DNA of 64,000 nt from NCBI GenBank assembly GCA_020832305.1, contig JAFIEV010000022.1:1-64000 (forward strand), in the 5' to 3' direction. Under the pieces are notes generated by a model that ran no database searches, was not told the DNA's origin, and was given only the letters and a program-made list of their open reading frames with translations. This DNA comes from Cyclobacteriaceae bacterium. GTDB taxonomy: Bacteria; Bacteroidota; Bacteroidia; Cytophagales; Cyclobacteriaceae. The position numbers and the translations under genes are program-made. Positions 1 through 8,920 of this stretch are shown piece by piece; position 1 is the first letter of the stretch; each line of letters starts with the position of its first letter.

Positions 1-333
1 TCCCATGCGTACATGTATTTTTCCATTGGTATTGATACCTTCTCCTCTTTCGTTGTGCAATTTGGTCAGATCTACGATATGGCGCATGGTTTCGGTGGCA
101 GGGTCAAACTCATAGAAGTGGGCTGCTTCGGCATGGGTACATAGCCCGATATATATTTTACCGCTTTTTGCACCGTATAGCGCACTCCACATGCTCTCCT
201 CCCGGTGATCACCCACGAAGTAGTAGTGGTCCATTTGCACTTCTTCGTTTTTTATGCTACTACTGATCTGGGCATAGGATGTATTTGTAAAGAGAATCAG
301 AGCTCCAATGATAATGATGGCATCAGTTTTCAT
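1..333 (-). CDS. Secreted protein of unknown function, 3' end beyond window
   Basis: The reading frame opens at the ATG complementary to 331-333 and is still open at base 1, so at least 111 residues are present and the C-terminus is missing. Residues 1-22 form a Sec signal peptide ending SYAQ. The mature part begins with a segment containing GDHREESMWSALY and then GKIYIGLCTHAEAAHFYEFD, which has the rhythm of one blade of a beta-propeller; I do not recognise a named family. It lies 64 bases downstream of the sulfatase stop, in the same direction, and is probably the next gene of the sulfatase/GH28 operon. The call as a real gene is firm; the propeller fold is inference. Confidence 0.7.
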   Translation of the reverse strand, partial: MKTDAIIIIGALILFTNTSYAQISSSIKNEEVQMDHYYFVGDHREESMWSALYGAKSGKIYIGLCTHAEAAHFYEFDPATETMRHIVDLTKLHNERGEGINTNGKIHVRMG

Positions 334-397
334 ATAATTATATTGTTGTTGTTACTTAAAAAATACTTGTTACAGTTTTGTGAATTCATGAGTCAGA

Positions 398-1924
398 TTA
401 ATTCCATGGAGATAAAGGTTTCGGGATTTTATCAATGAAAGGAGCATGGGTTCTTTGCAATTCATTGATCATTTCCAAACGCATCTCCAGGAGATTATCT
501 TTATAACTTTTTTCTGTAGCCAGGTTTGTGAGTTCTTCCGGATCGGCAGATACATCATAGAGTTCCTCCAATTCATTTTCAATCAGGTATCTCACATATT
601 TAATATCTCCTTTTCTTAAGGATATCCAGCAAGGTATTTCCTTATTAATTGGAAAATATTCAACATTGGTATCATCTCCATAAAGTCTAAATGTATTCAC
701 CAGCATTAAAGGATTTTCCCAGGAATCTTCCGGTTTTTTTAGCAAGCGGCTCATATCGTGTCCGTGCATTTCCCAGGGCAAGTCAATTCCGGCAATTTTA
801 AAAAAAGTTGGAATCAGATCATGACCTCCTAATGGATGTTTACAAACACTTCCTTTAGGGATCACTCCAGGCCATTGAATAATCATGGGTGCTTTCAGGT
901 TTGCTTCATATGGGGCATACTTAAACTCAAAGCCATGTTCTCCTATGGCAAATCCCTGGTCTGAAGTATAAACCACAATGGTATTCTCCAGCTGATTTGT
1001 GTTTGATAAAGCTTGTATCAATTTGCCTACCCCTTCATCAAGTGATAATATCGGCCTGTTGTATGTCTGAATCAATTCATCAAAACCCATAGGCCTGTCA
1101 TTTACTTTTCTACTCTTGTGAACCGGATAGCCATCTTCATCAGGCATCCAGGTTAAATCATAATTGACCATATGCGAAGGTTTTCCTGGCCTGGGTGGAA
1201 ATATATCAACAGGAATAGGAACTTGAGGTACTTCTCTATATTCATTTTCATGTCGTTCAGCAGGGGTATAGGGTCCATGGGGTGCATCAAAGCAAAGCCA
1301 TAAATACCAGGGTTGGGTCTGGTTTTCAGATCTTTTTTGAATGAAATCGATGGCATATTGGGTGTAGTTGTCTGTTGAATATCCGCCAACGGCAACGGAT
1401 TTAGCACCATTGAAGCTGATTTTCTGATCGTGATAGTAGCTACCATTACCTCCTGCGGCATGATTCCATACTGCAGTATAATCCCAGTCTCTTCCATAGC
1501 CATCATCTGAACCGGTATGCCATTTACCGATCAATCCTGTATAGTATCCTTTTTCACGGAAAACAGAAGGCCAAAATTTCAAAGTATCTGGATCATATTC
1601 ATTTTGAGGATATGGGCCTGACATCCGTAAGGATTGAATGCCGTAACTATGCAGACCTGTTAATAATGTGGCTCTGGAGGCCATGCACCAGGTTCCGGAG
1701 AAGAAGTTGGCAAACTTCATTCCTTCATCGGCAAGCTTGTCAATGTTGGGAGTATTTACCCATTCATAAGCATCTTGATATGCGCTTACAGAACGATAAC
1801 TCTGATCATCGGTAAAAATAAACAGAATATTAGGCGCCTTTTTCATCTCTTTATCACTGCAGGCTGATAAAACTGCGATAAATACAATTTGAAAAACTAT
1901 TCTAACTTTTTTCATGTAAGTCAT
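398..1924 (-). CDS. S1-type sulfatase, lipoprotein
   Basis: This is a 508-residue sulfatase of the alkaline-phosphatase superfamily, expected to remove sulfate esters from a glycan at the cell surface or in the periplasm. Residues 1-22 are a lipoprotein signal ending LSAC (lipidated Cys22). The metal-binding ILFIFTDDQ lies at 33-41. The formylglycine site is C-M-A-S-R with Cys80; Ala replaces the usual Pro of C-x-P-x-R, which the family tolerates (C-x-[PA]-x-R). The C-terminal region contains ELYDVSADPEELTNLA, typical of the family. Met4 is an alternative start giving a neater MKK n-region. No sulfatase-maturing enzyme is encoded in the window. Substrate is unknown; a galacturonan-type sulfate is inferred from the GH28 neighbours. 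Confidence 0.9.
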   Translation of the reverse strand: MTYMKKVRIVFQIVFIAVLSACSDKEMKKAPNILFIFTDDQSYRSVSAYQDAYEWVNTPNIDKLADEGMKFANFFSGTWCMASRATLLTGLHSYGIQSLRMSGPYPQNEYDPDTLKFWPSVFREKGYYTGLIGKWHTGSDDGYGRDWDYTAVWNHAAGGNGSYYHDQKISFNGAKSVAVGGYSTDNYTQYAIDFIQKRSENQTQPWYLWLCFDAPHGPYTPAERHENEYREVPQVPIPVDIFPPRPGKPSHMVNYDLTWMPDEDGYPVHKSRKVNDRPMGFDELIQTYNRPILSLDEGVGKLIQALSNTNQLENTIVVYTSDQGFAIGEHGFEFKYAPYEANLKAPMIIQWPGVIPKGSVCKHPLGGHDLIPTFFKIAGIDLPWEMHGHDMSRLLKKPEDSWENPLMLVNTFRLYGDDTNVEYFPINKEIPCWISLRKGDIKYVRYLIENELEELYDVSADPEELTNLATEKSYKDNLLEMRLEMINELQRTHAPFIDKIPKPLSPWN

Positions 1925-2171
1925 TGTTTGTATGTATTTTACAAGAATATATGTATTTTCAATTACTAGTTCTCCTGCATCATTCTGAAAGTATCATCTC
2001 AATAAGAGAAACCGCATTGCAAGGCAAATCAAATTTGATGTTTGCCAACGCTATAATTGTCATTTGTACAGGGTTCCTAAACCATCCCTTTCAGATGGGT
2101 TCTGTATTTTATCAAATACCGTCGGACTCTGAGTGATTTCAGATTGATGACATTATTCCGGGATACATGGC

Positions 2172-3794
2172 TCACTTTAGCCTCCTTTCTGATATCATTG
2201 ACTGCTTACTTGCGCCATCTTTAAAAATGTACATAGTTATTGCATTTGAAAATGGATTATTTTGTAATATAATTTCAGCAGAATTGCGACCATAAATGGA
2301 AAGAAAAACGGGCACTGGGCTGGCTGAGCGGCTTTGGGAGATTATGGCATTTTTTGAATTTATCAATCGGATAAGCTCAGGCGAGTTTGAAGAAGCCTCT
2401 GCTTTTAGTCTAATTATTTCAAGCTGTTCAACTTCATCACATATAATGGCCGGTCGTTCATCTTCATTTGTCACACGCAACTGAATATTATCTAATATAA
2501 TGTTTTTTGCGTACCTGATATAAAAGCCATAGGCCGGTAAATCGCCAAAAATTAACCCGTTAGGGTAAGCGCCCTCCCTTTGTGGAACATCTTGATAAGA
2601 TTGCTCCGCATGTCCGCCTCCTTCAAACTCGAGATTAATATTTCTTAATACAATATTTTCAACCGGAATATTTTTAATTCCCGCAATAATGCAACCATAT
2701 TTTTCGGATATCCGGGTCCCCTGAATATTCTCAATGATTACATCTTTTAAATGAGGGTTGTTGATTTCGGCATTCTCCCTGTACGTACGAAATCTATTTC
2801 CTAATCTTATAAAAATGGCTGAACCTTTAATATTCCGGCAGGTAATGCCGGAGATGTTAATTCTTTCTATCTGACTTCCATCGACGGTTATTATACTGAT
2901 AGCATCGACTCGGGTATCATATACTACACAATTCTGGATCGTTATATCTTCAATTTTACCCGCAGTCTCAGTGCCAATTTTTATCCCTGAAGCATTTGTA
3001 CTTATTATGCAGTTGGTAATAGTTATATCCCTACTGGCTTCATTCGGGGAGAAACTTTTAATACAAATGCCATCGTCACCAGAGTTTATGAAGCAATTGG
3101 AAATCCGCACCTGTTGACAATCCTCTAAATCAAGCCCATCTGTATTTCGCCCGGGTACATCTGCAAACCTGGGTTTTTCGATATCTTTATTTTCACGACT
3201 ATCAACTGTGATCCCTTCAATTACTATATTATTGCACGATTGATAGGACTGTACCCATGAAGCGGAATTATACAATGTTATATCACGAACCACTATATTC
3301 TCGCAGCCCCTGAAATGTATTATCCTGGGACGCTTGCTGAATGAGGGAAAACCATAAGGGCCATCAACCCAATGATCTCCGTTTCCATCGATAATTCCTC
3401 TTCCGATAACGGAAATATTTTTTGCGTCTTCGGAATAAATCAACATTTTGTTGGTTTCGAAATTTCCTTCATAAGAAGGATGTTTAGAGTGTTTAGTCGG
3501 AAAATCCTCCAAATTGTTGCTGCCTTTTAAAGTGGCTCCTGCTTCGATGTATAAAGTGACATTGTTTTTTAAAATGATGGTGCCGGAGATAAAAACTCCT
3601 TTATACAGATAAACTTTTCCACCTCCGGCATGATGGCAACTATCAATTGCGGCTTGAATGGCTTCTGTGTCCAAAGTGATGCCATTTCCCTTTGCACCAT
3701 AATCAAAAGGATCATAAATATCAGACCCACCTTGAGCAAAACCACTTATTGCAATAATGACCATCAAAAATGAAAATAGAAAGAGATTTCTCAT
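2172..3794 (-). CDS. GH28-family polygalacturonase-like enzyme
   Basis: This 540-residue secreted right-handed beta-helix protein belongs to the glycoside hydrolase 28 group, which hydrolyses galacturonan-type pectic chains by inversion. A Sec signal peptide covers about residues 1-20 (ending GFAQ). A pectate-lyase-3-like N-terminal segment (FDYGAKGNG) follows. The GH28 acid triad region is visible: NTDG at 217-220 and GDDG at 239-242. The classical GHG and RIK motifs are replaced by NASGIKIGTE at 267-276, as is common in Bacteroidota exo-acting or divergent members. It sits between a second beta-helix protein and a sulfatase, which suggests action on desulfated oligosaccharides. Exact linkage specificity cannot be read from sequence. 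Confidence 0.85.
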   Translation of the reverse strand: MRNLFLFSFLMVIIAISGFAQGGSDIYDPFDYGAKGNGITLDTEAIQAAIDSCHHAGGGKVYLYKGVFISGTIILKNNVTLYIEAGATLKGSNNLEDFPTKHSKHPSYEGNFETNKMLIYSEDAKNISVIGRGIIDGNGDHWVDGPYGFPSFSKRPRIIHFRGCENIVVRDITLYNSASWVQSYQSCNNIVIEGITVDSRENKDIEKPRFADVPGRNTDGLDLEDCQQVRISNCFINSGDDGICIKSFSPNEASRDITITNCIISTNASGIKIGTETAGKIEDITIQNCVVYDTRVDAISIITVDGSQIERINISGITCRNIKGSAIFIRLGNRFRTYRENAEINNPHLKDVIIENIQGTRISEKYGCIIAGIKNIPVENIVLRNINLEFEGGGHAEQSYQDVPQREGAYPNGLIFGDLPAYGFYIRYAKNIILDNIQLRVTNEDERPAIICDEVEQLEIIRLKAEASSNSPELIRLINSKNAIISQSRSASPVPVFLSIYGRNSAEIILQNNPFSNAITMYIFKDGASKQSMISERRLK

Positions 3795-3939
3795 CGCAAA
3801 TATTTTTTAGCTTTTGGAGAAATTAGTCCATTCAATACGAAGTCCATAAGTAACCATGTTTAAGGTCAAGATCATTGTTTATTAATAATTTTGAGTCAAA
3901 TGATACTTTATGAATAAAGAATTAAAACATTGGCAATTA

Positions 3940-5406
3940 TTATTTTTTAACCACAGGGATATCGGAAAAAACTTCCAGTATTCCTTCACCTTCTATGATT
4001 GAAGCTTTAAAATTTTCTGACATAATCATATTTGCATTCAAGCGAATTTCTATTTTTTTTCCTTTAACGGTATTTTGCAGCAGATTAAATGTTTGTGGAT
4101 AATGAAACACGTTTCCCATCATATTTATGCGTGTTTTTTGATAATCCACCATAGCTTTATTTCCTCTGAAAATGATGGAGTTGTCACGAAAACTTGAGTT
4201 GGTGATGGAAACTACATCTACCGGTGTATTTATTGTTAAAAAGGGTTTGTTTTCATTATGCATTATTATGATGTTGTCAAACGTAATATTTTCCTGACGT
4301 GGTATTTCAGAGCCTGGATAGTAAGATCGGCTATATTTATCATTGTCAAAGTGGATAGAGAAGGCTATCCTTGGTTTTTCTAAAAAAATGTTTCTGAAAA
4401 CAACATTTCTTACTCCTGCAGTATAAATTACATCATTTTGTACAACTCCCCATTTTATGCCATCCAATTCTGCTGTACCACTCGAATGGCTTGGGCGTGT
4501 TTTTGAAGTATACACTTTGCCGTCAGGCTGCATCTGAACTCGGTATATTTTACCATTGGAAACCACAGCATCAGATTGTTGCACTTCCATACCTGCATGC
4601 CAGCCTTTCCAGCCGCCAGCAAGTATCCTGCAAAAATAACCTGTGGTATTCTCCTGATCCAAATCATGACAATTTTCAATCACACCATTTTCTATCCAAC
4701 CTAATTCAGGATTTGAAGTAGCATAGTCATGTCCATTAAGAGCTATTGCATCATCAAAAGTCTGAAATACCCCATTGCTTATTAAGAAACGCTTTCCTCT
4801 GCCCAGGTGTACACCGTCTTTATTGCCTTTAATGATAACATCATTGATTATAAGGTCTTCGAAAGTGCAAACGTGGATACCAAATTGCATTTTTGTGAGG
4901 TCAAGGCAACGGAATCCTTCTATCCTGAGATCCTTAATATAAAAAAAGGCAATCTGCCCGCGAAGGCCATAGACCTCATCGAATGTTTTATCAATCCCAT
5001 TTACAATAATATGCAACCCTTCAATTCGAATACTTTCATCATAGGTTTTGCTTAAGGCACCTTTATTGATCAGTACATGGGAAAAGAGGCCTTTTTCGTC
5101 AACTTTTTTCAGAAATACTCCATTGCCAAATATGAGGGAGGTATGACTTCCAACATATACAGTGGCCGCCACTTTATAGGTTCCAGGCTTACTTACGATT
5201 ATTGTTCCGCCCTGATCGACTGCTTTTTGCAAGGCTTGGCTGTTGTCTATGCCAGTATTTTCCGGGAGAAAACCAAACGCCTCAGCATTTGTGAACTGAC
5301 CCACACTGTTTTCTGCTTTCTTACTTTGTTTTTTGTTTTGTGCAAAAACCGTTGTTAAAGAAATAGCGAATAAGACAACAATACATAGTTTAAATAACTT
5401 TTTCAT
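3940..5406 (-). CDS. Secreted right-handed beta-helix (pectate-lyase-3-like) protein
   Basis: I start this gene at the ATG complementary to 5404-5406 (488 residues) because the longer frame begins with TTG at 5421 and the ATG gives a standard Sec signal peptide (MKKLFKLCIVV...TTVFAQ). The N-terminal part (FGFLPENTGIDNSQALQKAV, then PGTYKV) is the pectate-lyase-3 / GH28-type beta-helix entry. The rest shows the regular asparagine-rich strand pattern of a parallel beta-helix. The GH28 NTDG and adjacent DD motifs are not obvious, so it may be a GH28 outlier, a lyase, or an unclassified glycan-active helix. It is co-oriented with the flanking sulfatase and GH28 genes. Confidence 0.75.
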   Translation of the reverse strand: MKKLFKLCIVVLFAISLTTVFAQNKKQSKKAENSVGQFTNAEAFGFLPENTGIDNSQALQKAVDQGGTIIVSKPGTYKVAATVYVGSHTSLIFGNGVFLKKVDEKGLFSHVLINKGALSKTYDESIRIEGLHIIVNGIDKTFDEVYGLRGQIAFFYIKDLRIEGFRCLDLTKMQFGIHVCTFEDLIINDVIIKGNKDGVHLGRGKRFLISNGVFQTFDDAIALNGHDYATSNPELGWIENGVIENCHDLDQENTTGYFCRILAGGWKGWHAGMEVQQSDAVVSNGKIYRVQMQPDGKVYTSKTRPSHSSGTAELDGIKWGVVQNDVIYTAGVRNVVFRNIFLEKPRIAFSIHFDNDKYSRSYYPGSEIPRQENITFDNIIIMHNENKPFLTINTPVDVVSITNSSFRDNSIIFRGNKAMVDYQKTRINMMGNVFHYPQTFNLLQNTVKGKKIEIRLNANMIMSENFKASIIEGEGILEVFSDIPVVKK

Positions 5407-5482
5407 TTTTACGATTTTCAAAATTTAAGAAACCATATCATCGGTATCGAGTCACCTGGTTCAGAATTTTATTTTTTTTGAT

Positions 5483-7081
5483 CTAATCCTGAAATTTTGG
5501 ATTGTATTCTCCCAATTCAGAAAAACCAGGGAAAAAGCCTTTTCCTTCTTTATCTTTCATTACAATTGGGTTAAAAACAGGATAACTATCAAAAATATCT
5601 CCTTTGCCAAGAATTCTGGGATCACCTTGTTTTTCAAGATCAGTTTTCAATTGTTGCCAGAGTTTTTCCTTGATTGATGCCAATGTTACGTCATCTGCCA
5701 GGTTGTTTAAGCAACCTGGATCGGTTTCCAGGTTATAAAGCTCTTCAGCAGGTCGTTTTTGTGTTGTTAGTTCAAAAAGCATTTGCGCCCTTGCATCTGT
5801 ATCTTTATTAGCCATTATGCTTTTACCGGCGGTTTTATCCAATTCAGAATCCTTATAGATAGGGGGGTCACCAGATGGCCAGCGATCGGGTTTGAAATTT
5901 CGCAAATACAAATATTTGCCAGAACGTATGGCTCTGATAGGGTAGTTCATATTCTCAGCCCGAGCGTAATTGTGTCGTTCCTTGCCGGATATAACATAGC
6001 TGCGGCTGCTGTCTACCTGTCCGGATGCCTTGGATTGAAGCACATTTAAAAAGCTTTTACCGGTTACCTGCCGGGAAATAGGTATTCCGGCAGCTTCCAA
6101 AATGGTTGGTTTCAAATCAATTAAGCTAACAAAATCGTCTACAATGCGATTCCCCTGAATATTTTCACCCCAGCTAACTGCAAGTGGCATATGGATGCCA
6201 TAATCATACATATTAATTTTAGCTCTGGGAAAAGGCATTCCGTTATCGCTGGTTACAATTACGATTGTATTCTCCAATTCACCGATTTCTTCCAGATACT
6301 CCAGCATAAGTCCCAGGTGGTAGTCGAAATACTCTATTTCCAGGGCATAATCCAACAGATCCATGCGGGTAACCGAATCGTCCAGCAAGAAAGATGGTAC
6401 ATTTACGTCTTCCAGTTTTTTACCGGCGGCAAATCCTGATCCATATTCATAACCGCGATGAGGTTCAGCTGATCCATACCAGAAATAGAAGGGCTGCCCT
6501 TCTTTCCTTTCACTTAGAAAGTCTTTGAAATTGGCTGCATAGTCATTTTTACTCATACCTGATGTTGGCGGAACCATTGAATGCTTATTGTAACTGGGCC
6601 CAGCCGGATTATGCGCCCATCCCGCATCTTTCCAATTTCCTGGTGCCCAGCCCTTGCCAGTAATGCCCACATGATAATTATTTGAAGCTAAAATGTCTGG
6701 AAGCACCTCGAATTTTTTAGGAAAAAGGCTGATATGCACACCAGCTTCTTCAATTTCCCAAATATTTTTACCCGTAAGAATAGAAGCCCGTGTAGGACTG
6801 CACGAAGGTGATGGAGTATAGGCATTGTTGAATAGTACTCCTTGTTGTGCGACCCGATCAAAATTAGGGGTTTTTACAAATTCACAACCATATGCACTGG
6901 CATGTGGATAAGACTGATCATCGGAAATGGCAATCAGAATGTTGGGAGAAGTAAGTTTTTTATTTGATTCCCCGTCACAACTGGACAAATAAAACCAGCT
7001 TATAAATATAAGCAAATTAATTCTATGAGATTTTAATATCAAATCTATGTTATTGACAAATGTGTTACTATAATAATTCAT
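5483..7081 (-). CDS. S1-type sulfatase, lipoprotein
   Basis: A 532-residue formylglycine-dependent sulfatase. The N-terminus is long before the hydrophobic stretch and ends in a lipobox with SSC (Cys35); no internal ATG offers a shorter form. The metal ligands are in ISDDQ (Asp54, Asp55) and the catalytic site is C-S-P-T-R at 94-98 with Cys94 as the predicted formylglycine. The segment VTSDNGMPFPRAKINMYDYG is the usual Asp-Asn metal-binding region. A 205-base stretch of this gene (6744-6948) is almost duplicated in the pseudogene at 9231-9435. It follows the GH28 gene at 7102 with a 20-base gap, indicating one transcript. The substrate is unknown but probably the same sulfated glycan as the rest of the locus. 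Confidence 0.9.
   Translation of the reverse strand: MNYYSNTFVNNIDLILKSHRINLLIFISWFYLSSCDGESNKKLTSPNILIAISDDQSYPHASAYGCEFVKTPNFDRVAQQGVLFNNAYTPSPSCSPTRASILTGKNIWEIEEAGVHISLFPKKFEVLPDILASNNYHVGITGKGWAPGNWKDAGWAHNPAGPSYNKHSMVPPTSGMSKNDYAANFKDFLSERKEGQPFYFWYGSAEPHRGYEYGSGFAAGKKLEDVNVPSFLLDDSVTRMDLLDYALEIEYFDYHLGLMLEYLEEIGELENTIVIVTSDNGMPFPRAKINMYDYGIHMPLAVSWGENIQGNRIVDDFVSLIDLKPTILEAAGIPISRQVTGKSFLNVLQSKASGQVDSSRSYVISGKERHNYARAENMNYPIRAIRSGKYLYLRNFKPDRWPSGDPPIYKDSELDKTAGKSIMANKDTDARAQMLFELTTQKRPAEELYNLETDPGCLNNLADDVTLASIKEKLWQQLKTDLEKQGDPRILGKGDIFDSYPVFNPIVMKDKEGKGFFPGFSELGEYNPKFQD
6744..6948 (-). repeat. 205-bp segment duplicated at 9231-9435 (copy in intact sulfatase)
   Basis: By manual alignment 6744-6948 and 9231-9435 differ at only seven of 205 positions, with no gaps. 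This copy codes for the metal-binding and catalytic-cysteine segment of the intact sulfatase. Confidence 0.9.
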
Positions 7082-7101
7082 ATTGATACAATTTAATTGT
7101 A

Positions 7102-8610
7102 CTATTTATCAAGTAATTCTGTATCAGTAGTATGTAAATCATTGATGGCTTTGTTTCCTGAGCGAACAAAACAATTTACAACCCTTGCTTTATCAACTTC
7201 ATCTAAAGAGACACCTGCTCGTTCATTATTGGTTTCGGCTTTTTTTGTTAAATAGATTCTGATGTTTTCAATATCAAGATCGGTAACATGACTAACATTT
7301 ATATAAGCCGGATGAAAGTTTTTTTCATTGTATTCATTCTCAACCATTTGTTCTGCACCAAATTTAGGGCCGTATTTATAATTCATTCTTCTGGGAACAA
7401 ATTCCAAATTATCATTTACCCTAAAATTAATGTTTTGAATTTTTAGATTTTCAATATTGCTCTTTTCAGTACCTTGAATTACCATGCTGTAATTGCTATC
7501 AACATTAATATTGTTTAGAGTTAGATCTCGAATTTTTCCAAGACGGGATTCAGGTTTTCTTTGTGAAACATGAAACAACACAGGGTAAACCGGCGTTCGC
7601 CAGTGATCGTCTACATTATGAATAAATATATTTGTAAACGTAACTCTTTCAATTGTAGCCCCATCCACTAAAACTATAGACAAACCCTGAGAAGTATCTT
7701 TAATAATACAATTGGAGAAAACAATATCACGAAAATCTCGATGTGTTTCGCTTCCAAATTTTATTGCAGTGCACATCGTTTCTAATGTACAGTTGTTTAC
7801 TACAATATTTTCGCAATCTGGATTATCAGGATTATTTGTCTTTAGAACAATACAATCATCACTGGTTACAATATGACAATTGGAGATATGCACGTACTTG
7901 CACGAATTAATGTCAATTCCATCATTACCCATTCTCCTTCTTTTGTCATTTTTTATAGTAATTGAATCGATAAATGCCTGTGTACAACCTTGTAAATGCA
8001 CTGTCCATGCATCACTATCAAATATACTTATATCTTTTATTTTTACATTTGTACAATTTCTAAAATACAATACACTACTTCTAAATCCTCTTTCTTTATA
8101 TGTACTATCATGCATCATCATTTTTGCTTGTCCTCTAATTGATCCTAAGCCAGTAACAGCAATATTATTAGCCCCGTCTGCAAAAAATAAATGTGAACGA
8201 GATGCACGAACAGTTCTTTCCATACCTTCTACAAAGCTTTCTAAGATGACCGCACCTGAGTCGATATGAACAGTCATATTATCATGAAACCAAATAGTCC
8301 CAGAAACATAATTTCCAGAAGGAAAATAAATAGTACCTCCGCCGTTTTCTTTACATTTATTAATTGCATCTTGAATTGCACCAACGTCTTTGATACTACC
8401 TTCACCCATTGCTCCAAAATCCCTAACATTATAATAACCTCCAACACTTCCTATTGTAGATCTATTTATTGGCTTTTTTGCTTTTAAATCAGCTGATTTT
8501 TTTTGAGCAAATACAACAGTAGGCAATCCCAAACCTATACCCACTGCACTCAGTGTTTTCATAAAGATTCGTCGACGATTATTTTCATTTTTCTTCACAC
8601 TTTTCATCAT
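7102..8610 (-). CDS. GH28-type beta-helix enzyme with Tat-like signal
   Basis: I start at the ATG complementary to 8608-8610 (502 residues); the longer frame begins with TTG at 8637, and AAGAGAAA precedes the ATG. A second ATG follows directly. Residues 12-18 (RRRIFMK) followed by a hydrophobic stretch ending VVFAQ resemble a twin-arginine signal, unlike the Sec and lipoprotein signals of the neighbouring enzymes. The body has the GH28 pattern: NDGID around residue 229, SDDC around 250 and IKFGSE around 283, replacing the classical NTD, DD and RIK context. A role in trimming galacturonan-type chains is inferred. It is followed by a sulfatase gene 20 bases away and preceded by about 310 bases of degraded sequence. 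Confidence 0.8.
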   Translation of the reverse strand: MMKSVKKNENNRRRIFMKTLSAVGIGLGLPTVVFAQKKSADLKAKKPINRSTIGSVGGYYNVRDFGAMGEGSIKDVGAIQDAINKCKENGGGTIYFPSGNYVSGTIWFHDNMTVHIDSGAVILESFVEGMERTVRASRSHLFFADGANNIAVTGLGSIRGQAKMMMHDSTYKERGFRSSVLYFRNCTNVKIKDISIFDSDAWTVHLQGCTQAFIDSITIKNDKRRRMGNDGIDINSCKYVHISNCHIVTSDDCIVLKTNNPDNPDCENIVVNNCTLETMCTAIKFGSETHRDFRDIVFSNCIIKDTSQGLSIVLVDGATIERVTFTNIFIHNVDDHWRTPVYPVLFHVSQRKPESRLGKIRDLTLNNINVDSNYSMVIQGTEKSNIENLKIQNINFRVNDNLEFVPRRMNYKYGPKFGAEQMVENEYNEKNFHPAYINVSHVTDLDIENIRIYLTKKAETNNERAGVSLDEVDKARVVNCFVRSGNKAINDLHTTDTELLDK

Positions 8611-8920
8611 TTTCTCTTGTTTAAAGTCTAAAATCAATATTACTTTTCTAATACTTGCCTTAATGGTTATTATTTTAAAAGCATTCCCCCCCCTATAGAA
8701 CTTCGATAATTGATGCTAAGCATAATTCTGGAACATCAAATAGTATTTTTTGATAATTCGCATGGAAATGCTGAATTTGCACTCCATCTTAGCCGCTTTA
8801 AAACTTTTAATCCACTCATAGACATTATACTCAGTAGAGCTAAGTATTTTTCTAATTGTTTATTCTCAGCTACAAGAATTTTGGCTTTGTTCATTATCCA
8901 TTCAGCATATATTGGCACAT
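8611..8920. other. Gene-free spacer with degraded sequence
   Basis: Between the GH28 start and the pseudogene end I see no intact gene. A short minus-strand frame (8736-8924) begins inside the end of the pseudogene but matches nothing I recognise. An eight-base cytosine run lies near 8686-8693. The spacer may be the remains of genes lost with the adjacent deletion. Confidence 0.5.

Noticed and set aside
1924-2136. Plus-strand frame in the gap before the GH28 gene
   Set aside because: It overlaps the sulfatase start on the other strand, has no signal or motif, and the gap is only about 250 bases.
8686-8693. Poly-C tract as a phase-variation switch
   Set aside because: It lies outside any intact gene and no promoter spacing is affected that I can identify.
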